Source: Loripinus fragilis (lineage: Eukaryota > Mollusca > Bivalvia > Lucinida > Lucinidae). From it: a stretch of 64,000 nucleotides of DNA. The notes under the pieces were generated by a model, which saw nothing but the letters and a program-made list of their open reading frames with translations, ran no database searches and was not told the DNA's origin. Below, one piece after another: positions 29,501 to 35,999 of the stretch. Where the stretch lies: NCBI GenBank assembly GCA_964019695.1, contig OZ026521.1:38494453-38558452 (forward strand), written 5' to 3'. Position 1 is the first letter of the stretch; each line of letters starts with the position of its first letter. Both the position numbers and the translations under genes were made by a program.

Positions 29501-32500
29501 CACGGCCGTTGCGTTTGGTAATTCTGTTATTTTTTTTAATGGAAACTCTTGTCAGACGATTGGCATTTGTATCTTCATGACAGCAAATGAAACTTGACAT
29601 ATGATGTGGATGGGATCACCCATACAAAACAATTGCTAAATTTATTGTGCATAGTATAGTTAATGCATATTGCAAGATTATTTACAGGTTCAGGTTTAAG
29701 ATTAATATCAACAGTTTTTCTTTTATTTTTTGTTTAGTTTTTTTATAACTGGCTCCAACAAATATAGTGTTTTCTCACTAAAGAATTTGTTGCAACCAAG
29801 AAATTTGAAAAGACAAATATCATGGCAGGTTTAAGACAGCTATATTTTACTACATGGATGCCCAATACTAGGGATTTTTGACAGTTGATCACTGCCACAC
29901 CACAACAATTTTAACCCTTCGACAGTCACAAGGGAATTAGACAATTTCCCAAATTGTCTAATTCCCAGGTAGTCCTGCCATGCCCCCTTTGGACGAAGAC
30001 ATTATGGTATGGTTTAAAATTAATAACAATCAAAATATATAGCCACTTTAATAGCGACAAACATACAACATTCAGATAGATTAAATCAAACACATTATAC
30101 AGACAACAACTACCAGCTGCTTTGTTGAAAACTCATTCTTTCTACTCTTAGCCATGTTTAAAGATCATTGTTGAGAAAACCTGATAGTATTGTGATAGTA
30201 TCATGATAGTATGCCACAATAGTGATAGTATCGTAACAGTGGTTTCCGTGATAGTGATACTATGGTGATAGTCAAAATTGGCATTGATAGTCAGCCCTAC
30301 TTCTATAATTGGGCTATGTGTCTGGGAGCGTTCATTTTAATTCTCTACATTTAAATTCACTGAAAAAGCATATACAAAATAAGAAAGACATGAAGTCAGT
30401 CCTTACCTCACGCTGCCACTGTGGAGGTTTACCTCGCCAGGTGAACCCCTTCTGTTTAAGGAATGGCGGCACCCAAGGGGAAGACAACTGTGTTGATAAC
30501 TTGGCTGCAACTGCTCGCTGGAGTAAAACAGAAGAGCCTGAAAAGCGAAGATTTGAACCAATCATATTTATATACTACTTAAATCTTTTATTCACAGCCT
30601 TTATAAAATCCAGTCCTCCAGATATCAGTGCGTATTTGGAAACTTTTTTCTTTATTTCTCATCCAAAACATATGTTGTGGGTTCTCAAAAGAACCGTCTC
30701 AATGAGACGGTTCTTTTGAGCACCCAAAACACATGTTTAAATTATTGGGTAAGAAAATACAGTCAAACTTCAATGGCTCAAACTGGTTGGGACCGTCAGT
30801 GCGAGTTTGACCCATCTATTGGGTTCAAGTGATACCTGGTCTGAAAATTTTCAAGGGAGTTCACATGTACTTTACGTTTACCATGGACACCACATTTTTA
30901 TCGATCAAAATTTCTTAGTGCATGACATCTGTCATTTATGTCAATTTACATCTTGCATGCTACAGTTAAAATTATAAGCGACAAGTGTTTGCAATTTTCA
31001 TCTGCGGAAAGTAACTACCTTGATCAGCATGCACATATGCATATGCTGATCAATGCATTTGCTATCCCATCTGCTATCACGATTCAGTTGTCTGGTCCTC
31101 TTGTGAGCGATGACATACAAACTCGCCTGAATGTTTAAAACAGACGTTAACCCACACAGTCTGATGCCTTTATGAATCCAGTAAGCACACGGTGTTGGGC
31201 CACTATCGGCTCGCCAGTGAAACGTCATTCGAATGTCGTTGAACTGGCGGGCTGATCGTGGCCTTTAACATAGCAGGAATTATGAACCTATGCCCACAAA
31301 AAACTCTGACCAGACTGTACTCTGAATGGAACTGTGAACTGTCGATAACAAAACATCTCATTTGTTGCGCGGTGACAAGTGAGAACTTAATGACACTACA
31401 ACTCAAAACTTTGATCTAATAAATTGCCACAAATTGCTTGGTTGACATGTTCCGCTCAATGAATGAATTCCCCAATTTAGGTTTACCCAAGCTCAAAATC
31501 ATCATTGCCGAGACCAAATCATTTCATTTTCATAGAATATTTAAAAACAGGGGGTGAGGAGAGGGGTTCGAGCGAACCCCCTGAACCCTCTCTGGATCCG
31601 CCAATGTATTTTTCATTCAAACTATCAACTGATTTCTTGGACTGTTAGTTACAGCTATTCTTACCTATAGTTTCCTCTGTTGCTTCAACTGATTCTTTGG
31701 GCAGTTTGTCCACAAGAAACATAAAGATTTTTCTGATATCAGCTTCAGTTGAGTACAAAAAGGTCTGATACCCAATATCACCTCTGTATCCCAGCTCCTG
31801 ATAGAGAAACAAAAAAACATGATATATAACTTTTTAATACATTTTAAGGATATGAGTTGTCATTTTTTGCTAGTCAGTATTTGGCTCAATACAGCCAAAT
31901 ACTGAATTATAATAAATGAAGATGCCTTGATGAGATTTCCAACAATGTGGCATATTGACAAGTGCAGACTCAGACGAGCCTGTGCAGCCTCCTTTTAAGC
32001 TTAGAAACATCAAATGATGTTCGACTGTGTGTATGCGCAGGTTGATCTGAGCCTTAGCTGGTCGCACATACCACAGATGATACATAAAAGCAAGATTGCA
32101 TACAGATCGTAAGAAATTCAGATTTCTTACCATATTGTCAGCTCATTCATGAATGTATTGGTAATGCATATATCTACACAAACTTTACTGACACCAACAC
32201 TTAATTCACCTTCTTTTTAGCAAATTTACTTGCTATTCTGTGAGAAACAGTATATTCACATTGTTTATCTAAACCCTTACCTTCATGAATATTCATGCTA
32301 GGCTCCACCCATTATGAATAATTATTTCAATAACATTTCATATTGGTACATAGAACAAAGAAATTACTTGTCAGGTCCACTAGTGTATGATCATATATAT
32401 CATATTTCCATAAGCAAACAGAGTAGACCCACATCAGGCAGCTCTTAAAAGAGCTGTCTGGTCTGGGTCTGCTCTGTTTGCAAAAGCATTAAAAGTCATC

Positions 32501-35500
32501 TCTATGGGGTCAAGGGGTAAACTAATACCTGAATGTGATTGGCAAGGCCAGTCCCAATTCGGAACTTTGCTGACATGTCACCAGAAAGTGTGTTTGGAAG
32601 TTCAACACCATTACTGATTGTTTTCAGACATATAACAGCACATTTGATAAAAAGTATGTTCACCTTATACATTGTTCATCTTCAATTAATACCTGAATGT
32701 GATTGGCAAGGCCAGTCCCAATTCGGAACTTTGCTGACATGGCGCCAGGAAGTGTGTTTGGAAGTTCAACATCATTACTGATTGTTTTCAGACACCTTAC
32801 AGCACATGTGAGAAGCAGTATATTCACATTATACATTGTTTATCTTAAAACAATACCTGAATGTGATTGGCAAGGCCAGTCCCAATCCGGAACTTCGCCG
32901 ACATGGCGCCAGGTAGTGTGTTTGGAAGTTCAACATCATTACTGATTGTTTTCAGACATCTGACAGCACTTGCTACTATATCTTCAGTGGTAAACTGTTT
33001 TAGGCTTATAACTTCTTCATCTAGATCACTGAAAATGAAATAATTTCTCTTATCACAAAATTTTTTAGCGTAAAATTGTAAATATTTTCTAATCCATCAG
33101 TTTGAACATATGTTTTGGGTGCTCAAAAGAACCGTCTCATTGAGACGGTTATTTTGAGTACCCACAACATATGTTTTGGTTGAGAAATGAGAAAATTAAA
33201 TTTTTGGTACGCACTCTTAACTAAAGGCCTGTTTCATACAGTAAAACCTTGAAAATTCAAATTTCAATTTTTCGAATACTCGCTTATTTGAAATAAATTT
33301 GGGACACACTGGACACAGAGACAAGGGACTACTTATGATCTATTTTTTAAAACTGTCTATAAAAGCATATATTTTGGGTGCGTAAAAGAAACGTCTACCT
33401 GAGACTTTTCTTTTATGCACCCAAAACATATCTGTTTAATAGCACAAAAAATGATAATATTCAATTTTTGGGGTTACATATTTTTATGATTTTAAAGAAA
33501 ACCTGAAATAATAACACTTCCCTCTCGAACAGCTAAAGCTCATTCGAGACTGCATAATGTCAGTGATTTTTATACTTGTTGTATTTTCGAGCAAAGAAAA
33601 GTCAGATGAGCCTGCGCAGTTTCTCGAGAGCATTTCCTTCTCACAGACACAAAGTAAGATGAAGATGGAGATTCAGAAGAATATTTGGACCTCTATCTAG
33701 ATACGACAAAATGTGTGTTAAAGGAGGCTTTTTTGCATACATGTGCATGTACAGAGAGGCAGAAAAACTGATAGAAACACAAGTGTGCATGTGCGGACAG
33801 ACTGATAAAATATACATACATGCGCATACAAATGTAACCCAGGGATAGAGACAAACATGTGCCTGTGAAGACAGACAAACTAATAAAAGCATACATACAT
33901 ACGCATGTTCAGACAGACAGATAGAGACATAAATACACATGTCAAGACAGACAGACACATATACTCCCATTTACAGCTGGACAGACTAATAGAAACATAC
34001 TTATAATGTAAGCACATACAGAGATACTAATAGAAACATACATACACTGATAGTCAGACCTATAGAATACATTGTGTCATGCTTATAGAAACATGCATGC
34101 ACATCAGGGATCAAGCTAGGGGCGACTAGGGCGAAATAGTCGCCTTAGGGGCCGAAATTTCGCCCTAAATGGGACCCAGGGAGAAGTGGGAGTCTCCCTA
34201 AAAAAAAAAAAATTTTTTTTTTTTTTAGGGAGACTCATTTTCATTCTGTCACCACACATTATCAATCTACTACCACTTCATCGTGTTTCTCCTTCCATTA
34301 AATGGCAATAGTATGTGTAATGGCTAATTTGCTTCTAAATTGACAGTAAATGCCGTAGCTATAACTTCTCCCTATCTGACTGTCACTTCTCCCTTACACT
34401 TCTCCCTTATTTTCCTGCAGGGAGAAGTCACTTCTCCCTAAAATTCTGGGCCAGCTTGGTCCCTGCACATTGATACATGCTAATGTCTTGAAGCTAACGG
34501 AAGGTTGTTCTTATGAGCTAATGTACAGACAGACTGATAGAATCATATATGCACATGCCACAATAATCTTGGCTTTACTTCGCTATTATAAATATATGGG
34601 CCGAATTTTAAGACTATAAATTTGGGCCGAGTTGTCTTATAAACTTGGTCCGAGTTGGCACGGGCCGAGTTGGTTTTGGGCTGAGATGTCCGTTATTTAC
34701 CAGAGACATTACTTTTTTGCTAAAAGGTATGAATCAATGAATTGGGTCATATTGTCTTTAAGGAGGGCCTGGTCAAGGACGTGCTTGATTGGGTCATTCG
34801 GTATGCACAGAGTAATGTTCGTGAAATCAGTGATTTTTTAGTGTGACGTTACGTTCTGTGATCACTGTTCCACAATGAATCAAGTATAGATCACGAATCT
34901 AGCAAAGACTCATGTACTATTGCATTTATAGCTGCATTTGCTTTTATTATTTAAAACCACCCAAAATTACCCAGCTCATTCATAAGTTTCCCTTTGGTTA
35001 AATAATTCTGCTGACAGATCTCTATTTTTACGATTGTGAAACAGAACTTTTCAGCATGAATCTAATTTATTATAGGAATCTTGTTCGGAGCAGTACACCT
35101 GAACTAATATGCAGTCAAGTAAATAAAACTCAACAAATATGCTTCTGACAAACGAATTACAGCTTATGAGAGTCACTCTCATCTACTAGTGTGACTCTAT
35201 TTTATCTTTTATCTATACTAACACTCCTTCTCGCACTGTACAAACTCATCTCACCAACATTTCTATCACTTTGTTTCAACTAACCCGCTCAGCACTTGGT
35301 ATTCCGGAATACCCGTCTGGCCTCCCCCTCGGGGGTTAAGACGTTTGAAAGATAGATAGATAGACTGCAGCAATAACTATTTTATAAAACAGGCAAGTGA
35401 GAGATTTGTTTGAATCTTTTGCTGGTATGAGAACATGCACCTGGTGTAATTTTTCTTCAATACAATACAATACAAAATTTATTTATATAGTCGGAAATAC

Positions 35501-35885
35501 AAACAGTATAACATTAGCTGTGAATAGCTATTTACCGACTTCATCCTGGTAATTCACACCTACTATTTAGGAGGGTCTGAAAGTGTATTGCACCGAGCAC
35601 TGCACCTGTGACTTGATTCACTAGAGCACTGGAAGGTGTACACTGAACAGTGAATCAAGTACACCCCACGTTGTGGGGTCTACCCCCTCAGTCCCCTCCC
35701 ACAAAATACGAGTTTCCCACCAGCTTCAAAACTCCTACGCCTTATGTCTAGTGCCAACAAAACGTTAATCATCAACATTTTATTGGCTGTATTTATCCAA
35801 TGTTATTTGGGCCACAAAAATAGCTATGAACTAACCAGCCAATTGATCGTAGAGAATGCAAAATTATGTTGTCGACTTCCTCCAT
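596..35885 (-). CDS. CCDC22: CCDC22, coiled-coil domain-containing protein 22 (13 coding exons in window, 3' end off the left edge)
   Basis: The spliced frame gives 548 residues with no stop. Order: N-terminal calponin-homology-like fold (about residues 1-115), a linker with the conserved KGSRFTHTEK motif (exon 6), then long coiled coils (about 300-548) including ELIF after the SGKLDR motif. These segments match the CCDC22 family as I know it. In animals CCDC22 pairs with CCDC93, gathers COMMD proteins into the CCC part of Commander, and works on endosomes in receptor recycling. It also modulates NF-kB through COMMD/cullin control. Exon phases are 2,0,1,0 and then 0 throughout. Human CCDC22 is 627 residues; here about 60 C-terminal residues are missing off-window. 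Introns are 0.4-6 kb and full of repeats. No frameshift or stop was found, so the gene looks functional. Confidence 0.95.
706..898. mobile_element. Palindromic MITE, copy a (complete)
   Basis: Ends are CAGGCCTCCAGATAA and its inverse CTTATCTGGACCTA. The centre at 782-812 is a near-perfect palindrome made of AAAAGAACCGTCTCA and its complement. Between them are conserved blocks AACATATGTTGTGGGTACTC and GCACCCAAAACACATGTT. A half copy follows at 895-958. Confidence 0.9.
1552..1762 (+). mobile_element. tRNA-derived SINE, family 1, copy A
   Basis: The head has A-box GTGGCTCAGTGGTAGAGG and a degenerate B-box (GGTTGGAGCCT). A conserved body (CTTGAGCAAGACACATTTAT, then GATGGGATGTAAAGAATCAA) and an (AAAC)n tail follow. 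It is flanked by TATCTCAAAATATT on both sides, consistent with a target duplication of about 14 bp in the minisatellite. The mutated B-box suggests it is no longer transcribed. Confidence 0.85.
2132..3232. mobile_element. Non-autonomous Tc1/mariner-like element inside the minisatellite
   Basis: The left end TATACTCAAACAAAAAAG and right end (complement TATACTAAAACAAAAAAG) form inverted repeats and interrupt the 42-bp array on both sides. The ends resemble those of the transposase relic at 39.8-40.75 kb. No transposase-like reading frame is visible in the 1.1 kb, so it would need an enzyme in trans. Confidence 0.65.
3540..4365. mobile_element. Double-hairpin element, copy 1 (about 0.8 kb)
   Basis: The left hairpin (about 3556-3650) is built on GATATTTTATAATATCACCC and its inverse. 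The right hairpin (about 4155-4350) is built on GGTGATAGTCGAACATATCA and CGAGGAATGTGATTATCAAC with long inverted arms. The interior (3650-4140) has no coding potential but several TGACGT words. An inverted copy with the same parts lies at 63296-64000. It is inserted in the 42-bp array. Confidence 0.85.
4760..4998. mobile_element. TGAGCCG MITE, copy 1
   Basis: Inverted ends TGAGCCGCGACATGTGATTT / its inverse flank about 240 bp with a conserved core (GACTCAGACGAGCCTGTACA, AGCAAAGGCTCTGATCAGAC, ATATGCGCAGGCTGATCTGA). AAAT flanks both ends, suggesting a 4-bp AT-rich target duplication. Confidence 0.9.
5131..5328. mobile_element. Palindromic MITE, copy b
   Basis: Same family as 706-898, with the centre mutated (AAAAGAACTGTCTCA against GAAGGTTCTTTT). 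It is inserted in the remains of the 42-bp array. Confidence 0.85.
5821..5896. repeat. Short palindromes of the GACCCTGATCAGACTGC type (dispersed)
   Basis: A stem of GGACCCTGATCAGACTGCTC and its inverse with a few bases of loop. Relatives with stems of 15-25 bp are at 13188-13247, 25027-25072, 25475-25525, 40863-40905 and 45095-45165, often followed by CTGTTTGCTA. Possibly the hairpin cores of short MITEs. Confidence 0.75.
5976..6071 (-). CDS. CCDC22: CCDC22 exon 12 (SGKLDR motif)
   Basis: It encodes residues 497-528 with KEINQLSGKLDRQFTVTDEL, matching human KEINSLSGKLDRTFAVTDEL nearly residue for residue. Acceptor TTTCAG, donor AGG|GTAGG. Confidence 0.97.
6321..6545. repeat. Dispersed repeat with AGCTCTT palindrome (copy 1)
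   Basis: About 230 bp: a palindromic core CAGGCAGCTCTTGTAAGAGC with its inverse and a TCATGAATATTCATGC block. Copies are at 32275-32520 (opposite orientation) and 59945-60765 (split by a retrotransposon). Confidence 0.8.
7033..7140 (-). CDS. CCDC22: CCDC22 exon 11 (coiled coil)
   Basis: It encodes residues 461-496 with RSAYTKRIMEIVANIKKQK, matching human RLAYTQRILEIVGNIRKQK. Acceptor TTTTCAG, donor AAG|GTATAA. Confidence 0.96.
7866..7940 (+). other. tRNA-like sequence (tRNA-Arg-like, probably a pseudogene or SINE head)
   Basis: It contains an A-box-like TAGCCTAGTGGTTAGCA, an anticodon-arm-like TCTGGCTACGAAGCCAGA and a B-box GGATCGATTCC. The arm loop does not have the standard seven bases, and I cannot form a convincing acceptor stem. 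A (T)n tract follows. It is most likely a decayed SINE head. Confidence 0.5.
10404..10616. mobile_element. TGAGCCG MITE, copy 2
   Basis: Same family and orientation as 4760-4998, flanked by AATT on both sides. It is nested in the 8.3-12.1 kb TIR element. Confidence 0.9.
10770..11562. repeat. (GA)n microsatellites within the 3.8-kb element
   Basis: (GA)n at about 10774-10832 and 11513-11562, with shorter runs at 8846-8858 and 11439-11456. The first two follow copies of the internal duplication (GGATCTGATCTGGATCC and relatives), so the microsatellites probably grew from a duplicated seed. Confidence 0.85.
12360..12546. mobile_element. Palindromic MITE, copy c
   Basis: Complete copy with palindrome AAAAGAACCGTCTCA and one mismatch in the second arm. 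It ends about 53 bp from the donor side of CCDC22 exon 10. Confidence 0.88.
12599..12700 (-). CDS. CCDC22: CCDC22 exon 10 (coiled coil)
   Basis: It encodes residues 427-460, highly charged helix (EAQKRLEEIKEFRKKMKEV, then NKEEVQKQL), matching human RRLAEIQELHQSVRAAAEEARRKEEVYKQL. Acceptor TTTCAG, donor CTG|GTAAAT. Confidence 0.94.
13406..13522 (-). CDS. CCDC22: CCDC22 exon 9 (coiled coil)
   Basis: It encodes residues 388-426: SVVDSSAQRLINLANQWEKHRAPLIEQFRTLK, matching human NSAQRVIHLAGQWEKHRVPLLAEYR. Acceptor TTTTCAG, donor GAG|GTAGG. Confidence 0.96.
13882..15780. mobile_element. 1.9-kb CAGGG...CCCTG element with short target duplication
   Basis: Ends CAGGGTTCATACA and TGTATGAACCCTG are perfect inverted repeats, flanked by GTTGA. 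Next to both ends lie several ATTTCCCTGACA repeats. The interior has a family of roughly 100-150-bp degenerate tandem units (TATGGGAGCTATTGATCCC, GCCAGTTTTGACC, ACTAGACATTGCTATA) and SINE fragments. There is no transposase. The inserted host MITE dates it as younger than MITE copy d. hAT-like ends are my best guess. Confidence 0.8.
14556..14800 (-). mobile_element. SINE family 1, minus-strand fragments nested in the CAGGG element
   Basis: The complement of the family-1 body is clear at about 14622-14785 (TTTACGTCCCAGTCAACAAT, GTGTCTTGCTCAAGGACAC, GCAGTGACGCCGGTGAGGCT). A second partial 3' copy precedes it at 14556-14615. The tRNA-like head is degraded. Confidence 0.75.
15857..16096 (-). CDS. 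CCDC22: CCDC22 exon 8 (coiled coil)
   Basis: It encodes residues 308-387, a heptad-rich helix ending KKRTLDLLPDAENNIAKLQ, which matches human LKSRAVELLPDGTANLAKLQ. Acceptor TTTTCAG, donor CAG|GTAAG. The end of a MITE lies about 23 bp downstream of the donor. Confidence 0.96.
16955..17056. mobile_element. Palindromic MITE, copy e (half, ends at the palindrome centre)
   Basis: Only the arm from the GTTAAGCAA side up to GAACCGTCTCATTGA is present, and unrelated sequence follows. A further diverged copy lies at 17500-17633 with a mutated centre. Confidence 0.8.
17500..17633. mobile_element. Palindromic MITE, copy f (diverged)
   Basis: TGTTGTGGGTACTC, a degraded centre (GGAGACCGCCAAAGTGAGAC), then CTTCTTTTAAGCACC and a TTTATCTAGACTC end. 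It is clearly older than the other copies. Confidence 0.7.
18178..19745. repeat. Element with TIRs and a three-type higher-order tandem array
   Basis: Ends TGCCCCCAAAGGAA and TTCCTTTGGGGGCA are inverted. Between them are about ten units of roughly 130-150 bp, each with ACTAGGTCAGAGGTCAAG and ACACACCAAATTTGGAATTC. Nine units start at about 18394, 18529, 18674, 18805, 18946, 19097, 19238, 19381 and 19528, and fall into three types repeating in order three times (period near 430 bp). A GGAC-rich tail (GGGACGGACGGACTGACC) precedes the right end. This element class is common in bivalve introns. Confidence 0.85.
19746..21048. other. CCDC22 intron 7 part without recognised content
   Basis: AT-rich sequence between the 18.2-19.7 kb array and exon 7. 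I read both strands and saw no conserved coding segment, SINE or TIR here. Confidence 0.6.
21049..21108 (-). CDS. CCDC22: CCDC22 exon 7 (20 codons)
   Basis: This small 60-bp exon gives DEEKAMSEVITEGPAVQTEE, an acidic linker between the SRFTH segment and the coiled coil. Acceptor TTAACAG, donor GAA|GTAAG. It is phase 0 on both sides, so skipping would keep the frame. It was identified by frame and splice sites, since this linker is poorly conserved. Confidence 0.8.
22000..22560. repeat. Degenerate dispersed repeat (TTTGGATCCAGA family)
   Basis: Three loose units: CAAACGGTTTGGATCCAGAG, CAAACAAATCAGGACCAAC and CAAATGGTTCAGATGGAGA, each preceded by TTCTGGAACA-like words. Similar text is at 41095-41150, 46675-46760 and 53150-53240. 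No coding signal. Confidence 0.5.
22561..24480. other. CCDC22 intron 6 part without recognised content
   Basis: AT-rich intron. A short plus-strand AAGATGGCG start-like context at about 23242 leads to no conserved product. Nothing else was recognised. Confidence 0.55.
24481..24687 (-). CDS. CCDC22: CCDC22 exon 6 (signature KGSRFTHTEK)
   Basis: It encodes residues 219-287. The stretch KGSRFTHTEKLLF near the end is the strongest CCDC22 signature (human KGSRFTHSEKFTF). It is preceded by a basic RARKRQRIQKR helix and an ISSISGRGG linker. Acceptor TTCTAG, donor AAA|GTAAG. Confidence 0.96.
25115..25446 (-). mobile_element. tRNA-derived SINE, family 2, full copy
   Basis: On the minus strand the head reads GGGCCGCGTAGCGCAGTCGG (A-box) and GGTCGCGAGTTCGATCCCGG (B-box), like a tRNA, with an 18-bp internal duplication in the anticodon region. 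The body and an (AAAC)n tail end near 25115. A headless copy is at 28253-28392. It lies in the CCDC22 intron between exons 5 and 6. Confidence 0.85.
25890..26079. mobile_element. Palindromic MITE, copy g, touching the exon 5 splice donor
   Basis: Complete copy in opposite orientation to 706-898, with centre GAACCGCCTCATCGAGACGG. Its terminal CTTATCTAGGGGCCTGG ends about 5 bp from the last coding base of CCDC22 exon 5, so bases following the GT donor are MITE-derived or adjacent. Confidence 0.88.
26085..26252 (-). CDS. CCDC22: CCDC22 exon 5
   Basis: It encodes residues 163-218, starting IRSYYQSRLPFVTSQ and ending LASRLSEQ. The acceptor is a tandem CAGAG; only the second AG keeps the frame from exon 4. 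The donor CAG|GTAACC is about 5 bp from the end of a palindromic MITE. Confidence 0.9.
27003..27768. mobile_element. Cluster of palindromic MITE copies h, i, j, k
   Basis: Half copy h 27003-27075, complete copy i 27128-27328, half copy j 27398-27467, complete copy k 27572-27768. The segments after i and k share GAGGCCTGAG, and the half copies stop before or near the palindrome. The pattern looks like a segmental duplication of a MITE plus flank, followed by partial deletion. Confidence 0.8.
28253..28392 (-). mobile_element. SINE family 2, 5'-truncated copy
   Basis: It matches the body and tail of the SINE at 25115-25446 (GTTTTGTTGCTTTACGTTCC, CAAGTCAACAGCTATGGTCA) but stops before the tRNA-like head, as expected for 5' truncation during retrotransposition. 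Confidence 0.8.
28487..30299. mobile_element. hAT-like non-autonomous element (1.8 kb)
   Basis: Ends TAGGGGTGTAAC and the inverse of CAGCCCTA, flanked by CTTCTATT and CTTCTATA (7 of 8 bases), an 8-bp target duplication as in hAT transposons. Both subterminal zones are full of TGATAGT and ACTATCG words (28510-28625 and 30180-30295), as expected for transposase binding arrays. There is no transposase frame. A 676-bp MITE is nested inside. Confidence 0.8.
28983..29658. mobile_element. MITE nested in the hAT-like element
   Basis: TATACTATGCACAATAAG and its inverse form TIRs of about 28 bp with matching inner sequence (TTTAGCAATT). A single-ended relative lies at about 42684-42905 (TATACTTTGCACAATAAG, then CGGCCGTGCTAAAGTGACGT). 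TA target typical of Tc1/mariner. Confidence 0.8.
30407..30537 (-). CDS. CCDC22: CCDC22 exon 4
   Basis: It encodes residues 119-162 with the family motif LSSPWVPPFLK (human LALPWVPPHLR). Acceptor TTTTCAG, donor GAG|GTAAGG. A palindromic MITE starts about 74 bp upstream of the acceptor. Confidence 0.95.
30612..30768. mobile_element. Palindromic MITE, copy l (right end replaced)
   Basis: Palindrome intact (AAAAGAACCGTCTCA and its complement). The right side stops after GGGTAAGAAAATA, where a CAGTCAAACTTCAATGGCTC sequence begins that resembles a pogo/Tigger-type transposon end. The left end is about 74 bp from CCDC22 exon 4. Confidence 0.85.
31665..31797 (-). CDS. CCDC22: CCDC22 exon 3
   Basis: It encodes residues 75-118 plus the first base of Gly119: ELGY..DIGYQTFLYSTEADIRKIFMFLVDKLP, matching the end of the CH-like fold (human GYQNFLYPSE). 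Acceptor CTATCAG, donor ATAG|GTAAG. Confidence 0.95.
31930..32091. mobile_element. TGAGCCG MITE, copy 3 (internally deleted, one end lost)
   Basis: GAGATTTCCAACAATGTGGC through GACTCAGACGAGCCTGTGCA to GGTCGCACATACCA. The outer TGAGCCG parts and a middle block are missing. It lies in the CCDC22 intron between exons 2 and 3. Confidence 0.75.
32275..32520. repeat. Dispersed repeat with AGCTCTT palindrome (copy 2)
   Basis: CTTCATGAATATTCATGCTA, GGTCCACTAGTGTATGATCA, then AAGCAAACAGAGTAGACCC and the palindrome with AAAAGAGCTG centre. It immediately precedes the exon 2 tandem copies. Confidence 0.8.
32529..32641 (-). repeat. Partial duplicate of CCDC22 exon 2, copy 3
   Basis: This is a second 164-bp tandem step from copy 2, again with a GT donor (GTATTAG). 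The frame is open, but four residues differ from exon 2 (R to I, D to G, P to S, A to D), and no in-phase AG acceptor is visible next to it. It looks more relaxed than copy 2. Sequence near 32240-32270 resembles the intronic part of the unit and may be a further relic. Confidence 0.8.
32693..32805 (-). repeat. Partial duplicate of CCDC22 exon 2, copy 2 (intact frame and donor)
   Basis: About 113 bp match the 3' part of exon 2, followed by the same GTATT donor, exactly 164 bp from the genuine donor. The frame is open and, across the shared residues, every base difference I can see from exon 2 is synonymous. The true acceptor is missing, but an AG at 32796-32797 would join exon 1 in the correct phase. 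It could be a skipped relic or an alternative exon giving a shorter N-terminal domain. Confidence 0.85.
32857..33028 (-). CDS. CCDC22: CCDC22 exon 2 (NN-CH domain)
   Basis: It encodes residues 17-74, including the family segments SLKQFTTEDIVASAVRCL and AMSAKFRIG. The acceptor is TTTTCAG and the donor CAG|GTATTG. The first base completes the split Cys of exon 1. A palindromic MITE begins about 19 bp upstream of the acceptor, so the branch-point region is probably MITE-derived. The 3' two thirds of this exon are repeated twice in the following intron. Confidence 0.95.
33048..33232. mobile_element. Palindromic MITE, copy m, near the exon 2 acceptor; related copy n follows
   Basis: Complete copy with one centre mismatch. 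Its left end is about 19 bp upstream (in transcription) of the CCDC22 exon 2 acceptor. A shorter relative (copy n) at 33338-33437 has a different palindromic centre, AAAGAAACGTCTACC with a near complement. Confidence 0.85.
33650..34560. repeat. Degenerate ACAGACAGACTGATAGAAACATA array
   Basis: Repeating words ACAGACAGACTGATAGAAA, CATACATACATG and GCATGTACAGA with a loose period of about 30-40 bp, split by the 361-bp element. The open frames on the minus strand here are only a product of the repeat. Confidence 0.7.
34105..34465. mobile_element. 361-bp CAGGG...CCCTG element
   Basis: Ends CAGGGATCAAGCT and AGCTTGGTCCCTG are inverted, and CACAT flanks both sides. Inside are inverted GGGAGAAGT and AGGGAGACTC blocks around an (A)n(T)n centre. 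It splits a degenerate ACAGACAGA-type array (33650-34104 and 34510-34560). Same end type as 13882-15780. Confidence 0.75.
35836..35885 (-). CDS. CCDC22: CCDC22 exon 1 (start codon)
   Basis: The exon encodes MEEVDNIILHSLRSIG plus two bases of a split Cys codon, then GTTAG as donor. The ATG sits in the context ATCAAAATGG. MEEVD..I.HSLR is the usual CCDC22 N terminus, which fixes this start. The split codon TG|T joins exon 2 in frame. The 5' UTR lies above 35885 and its end cannot be seen. Confidence 0.93.
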
Positions 35886-35999
35886 TTTGATATCATGTGA
35901 CCTTTCGAATGAAACCTTGACCTACTAAAACTCCCCAGCACTTATCAAAGTTCGGAAGAAGGCAAAGATCAAAAACCGATACAATCAAAGAGCTCGCAT

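Noticed and set aside
32539..32945. Two plus-strand 80-codon frames with MARPVPIRNFADM in common
   Set aside because: They are the antisense reading of the tandem exon 2 copies of CCDC22.
33641..33970. Cysteine-rich 109-codon minus-strand frame
   Set aside because: It translates a degenerate ACAGACAGA array; no flanking splice sites or conserved segment.
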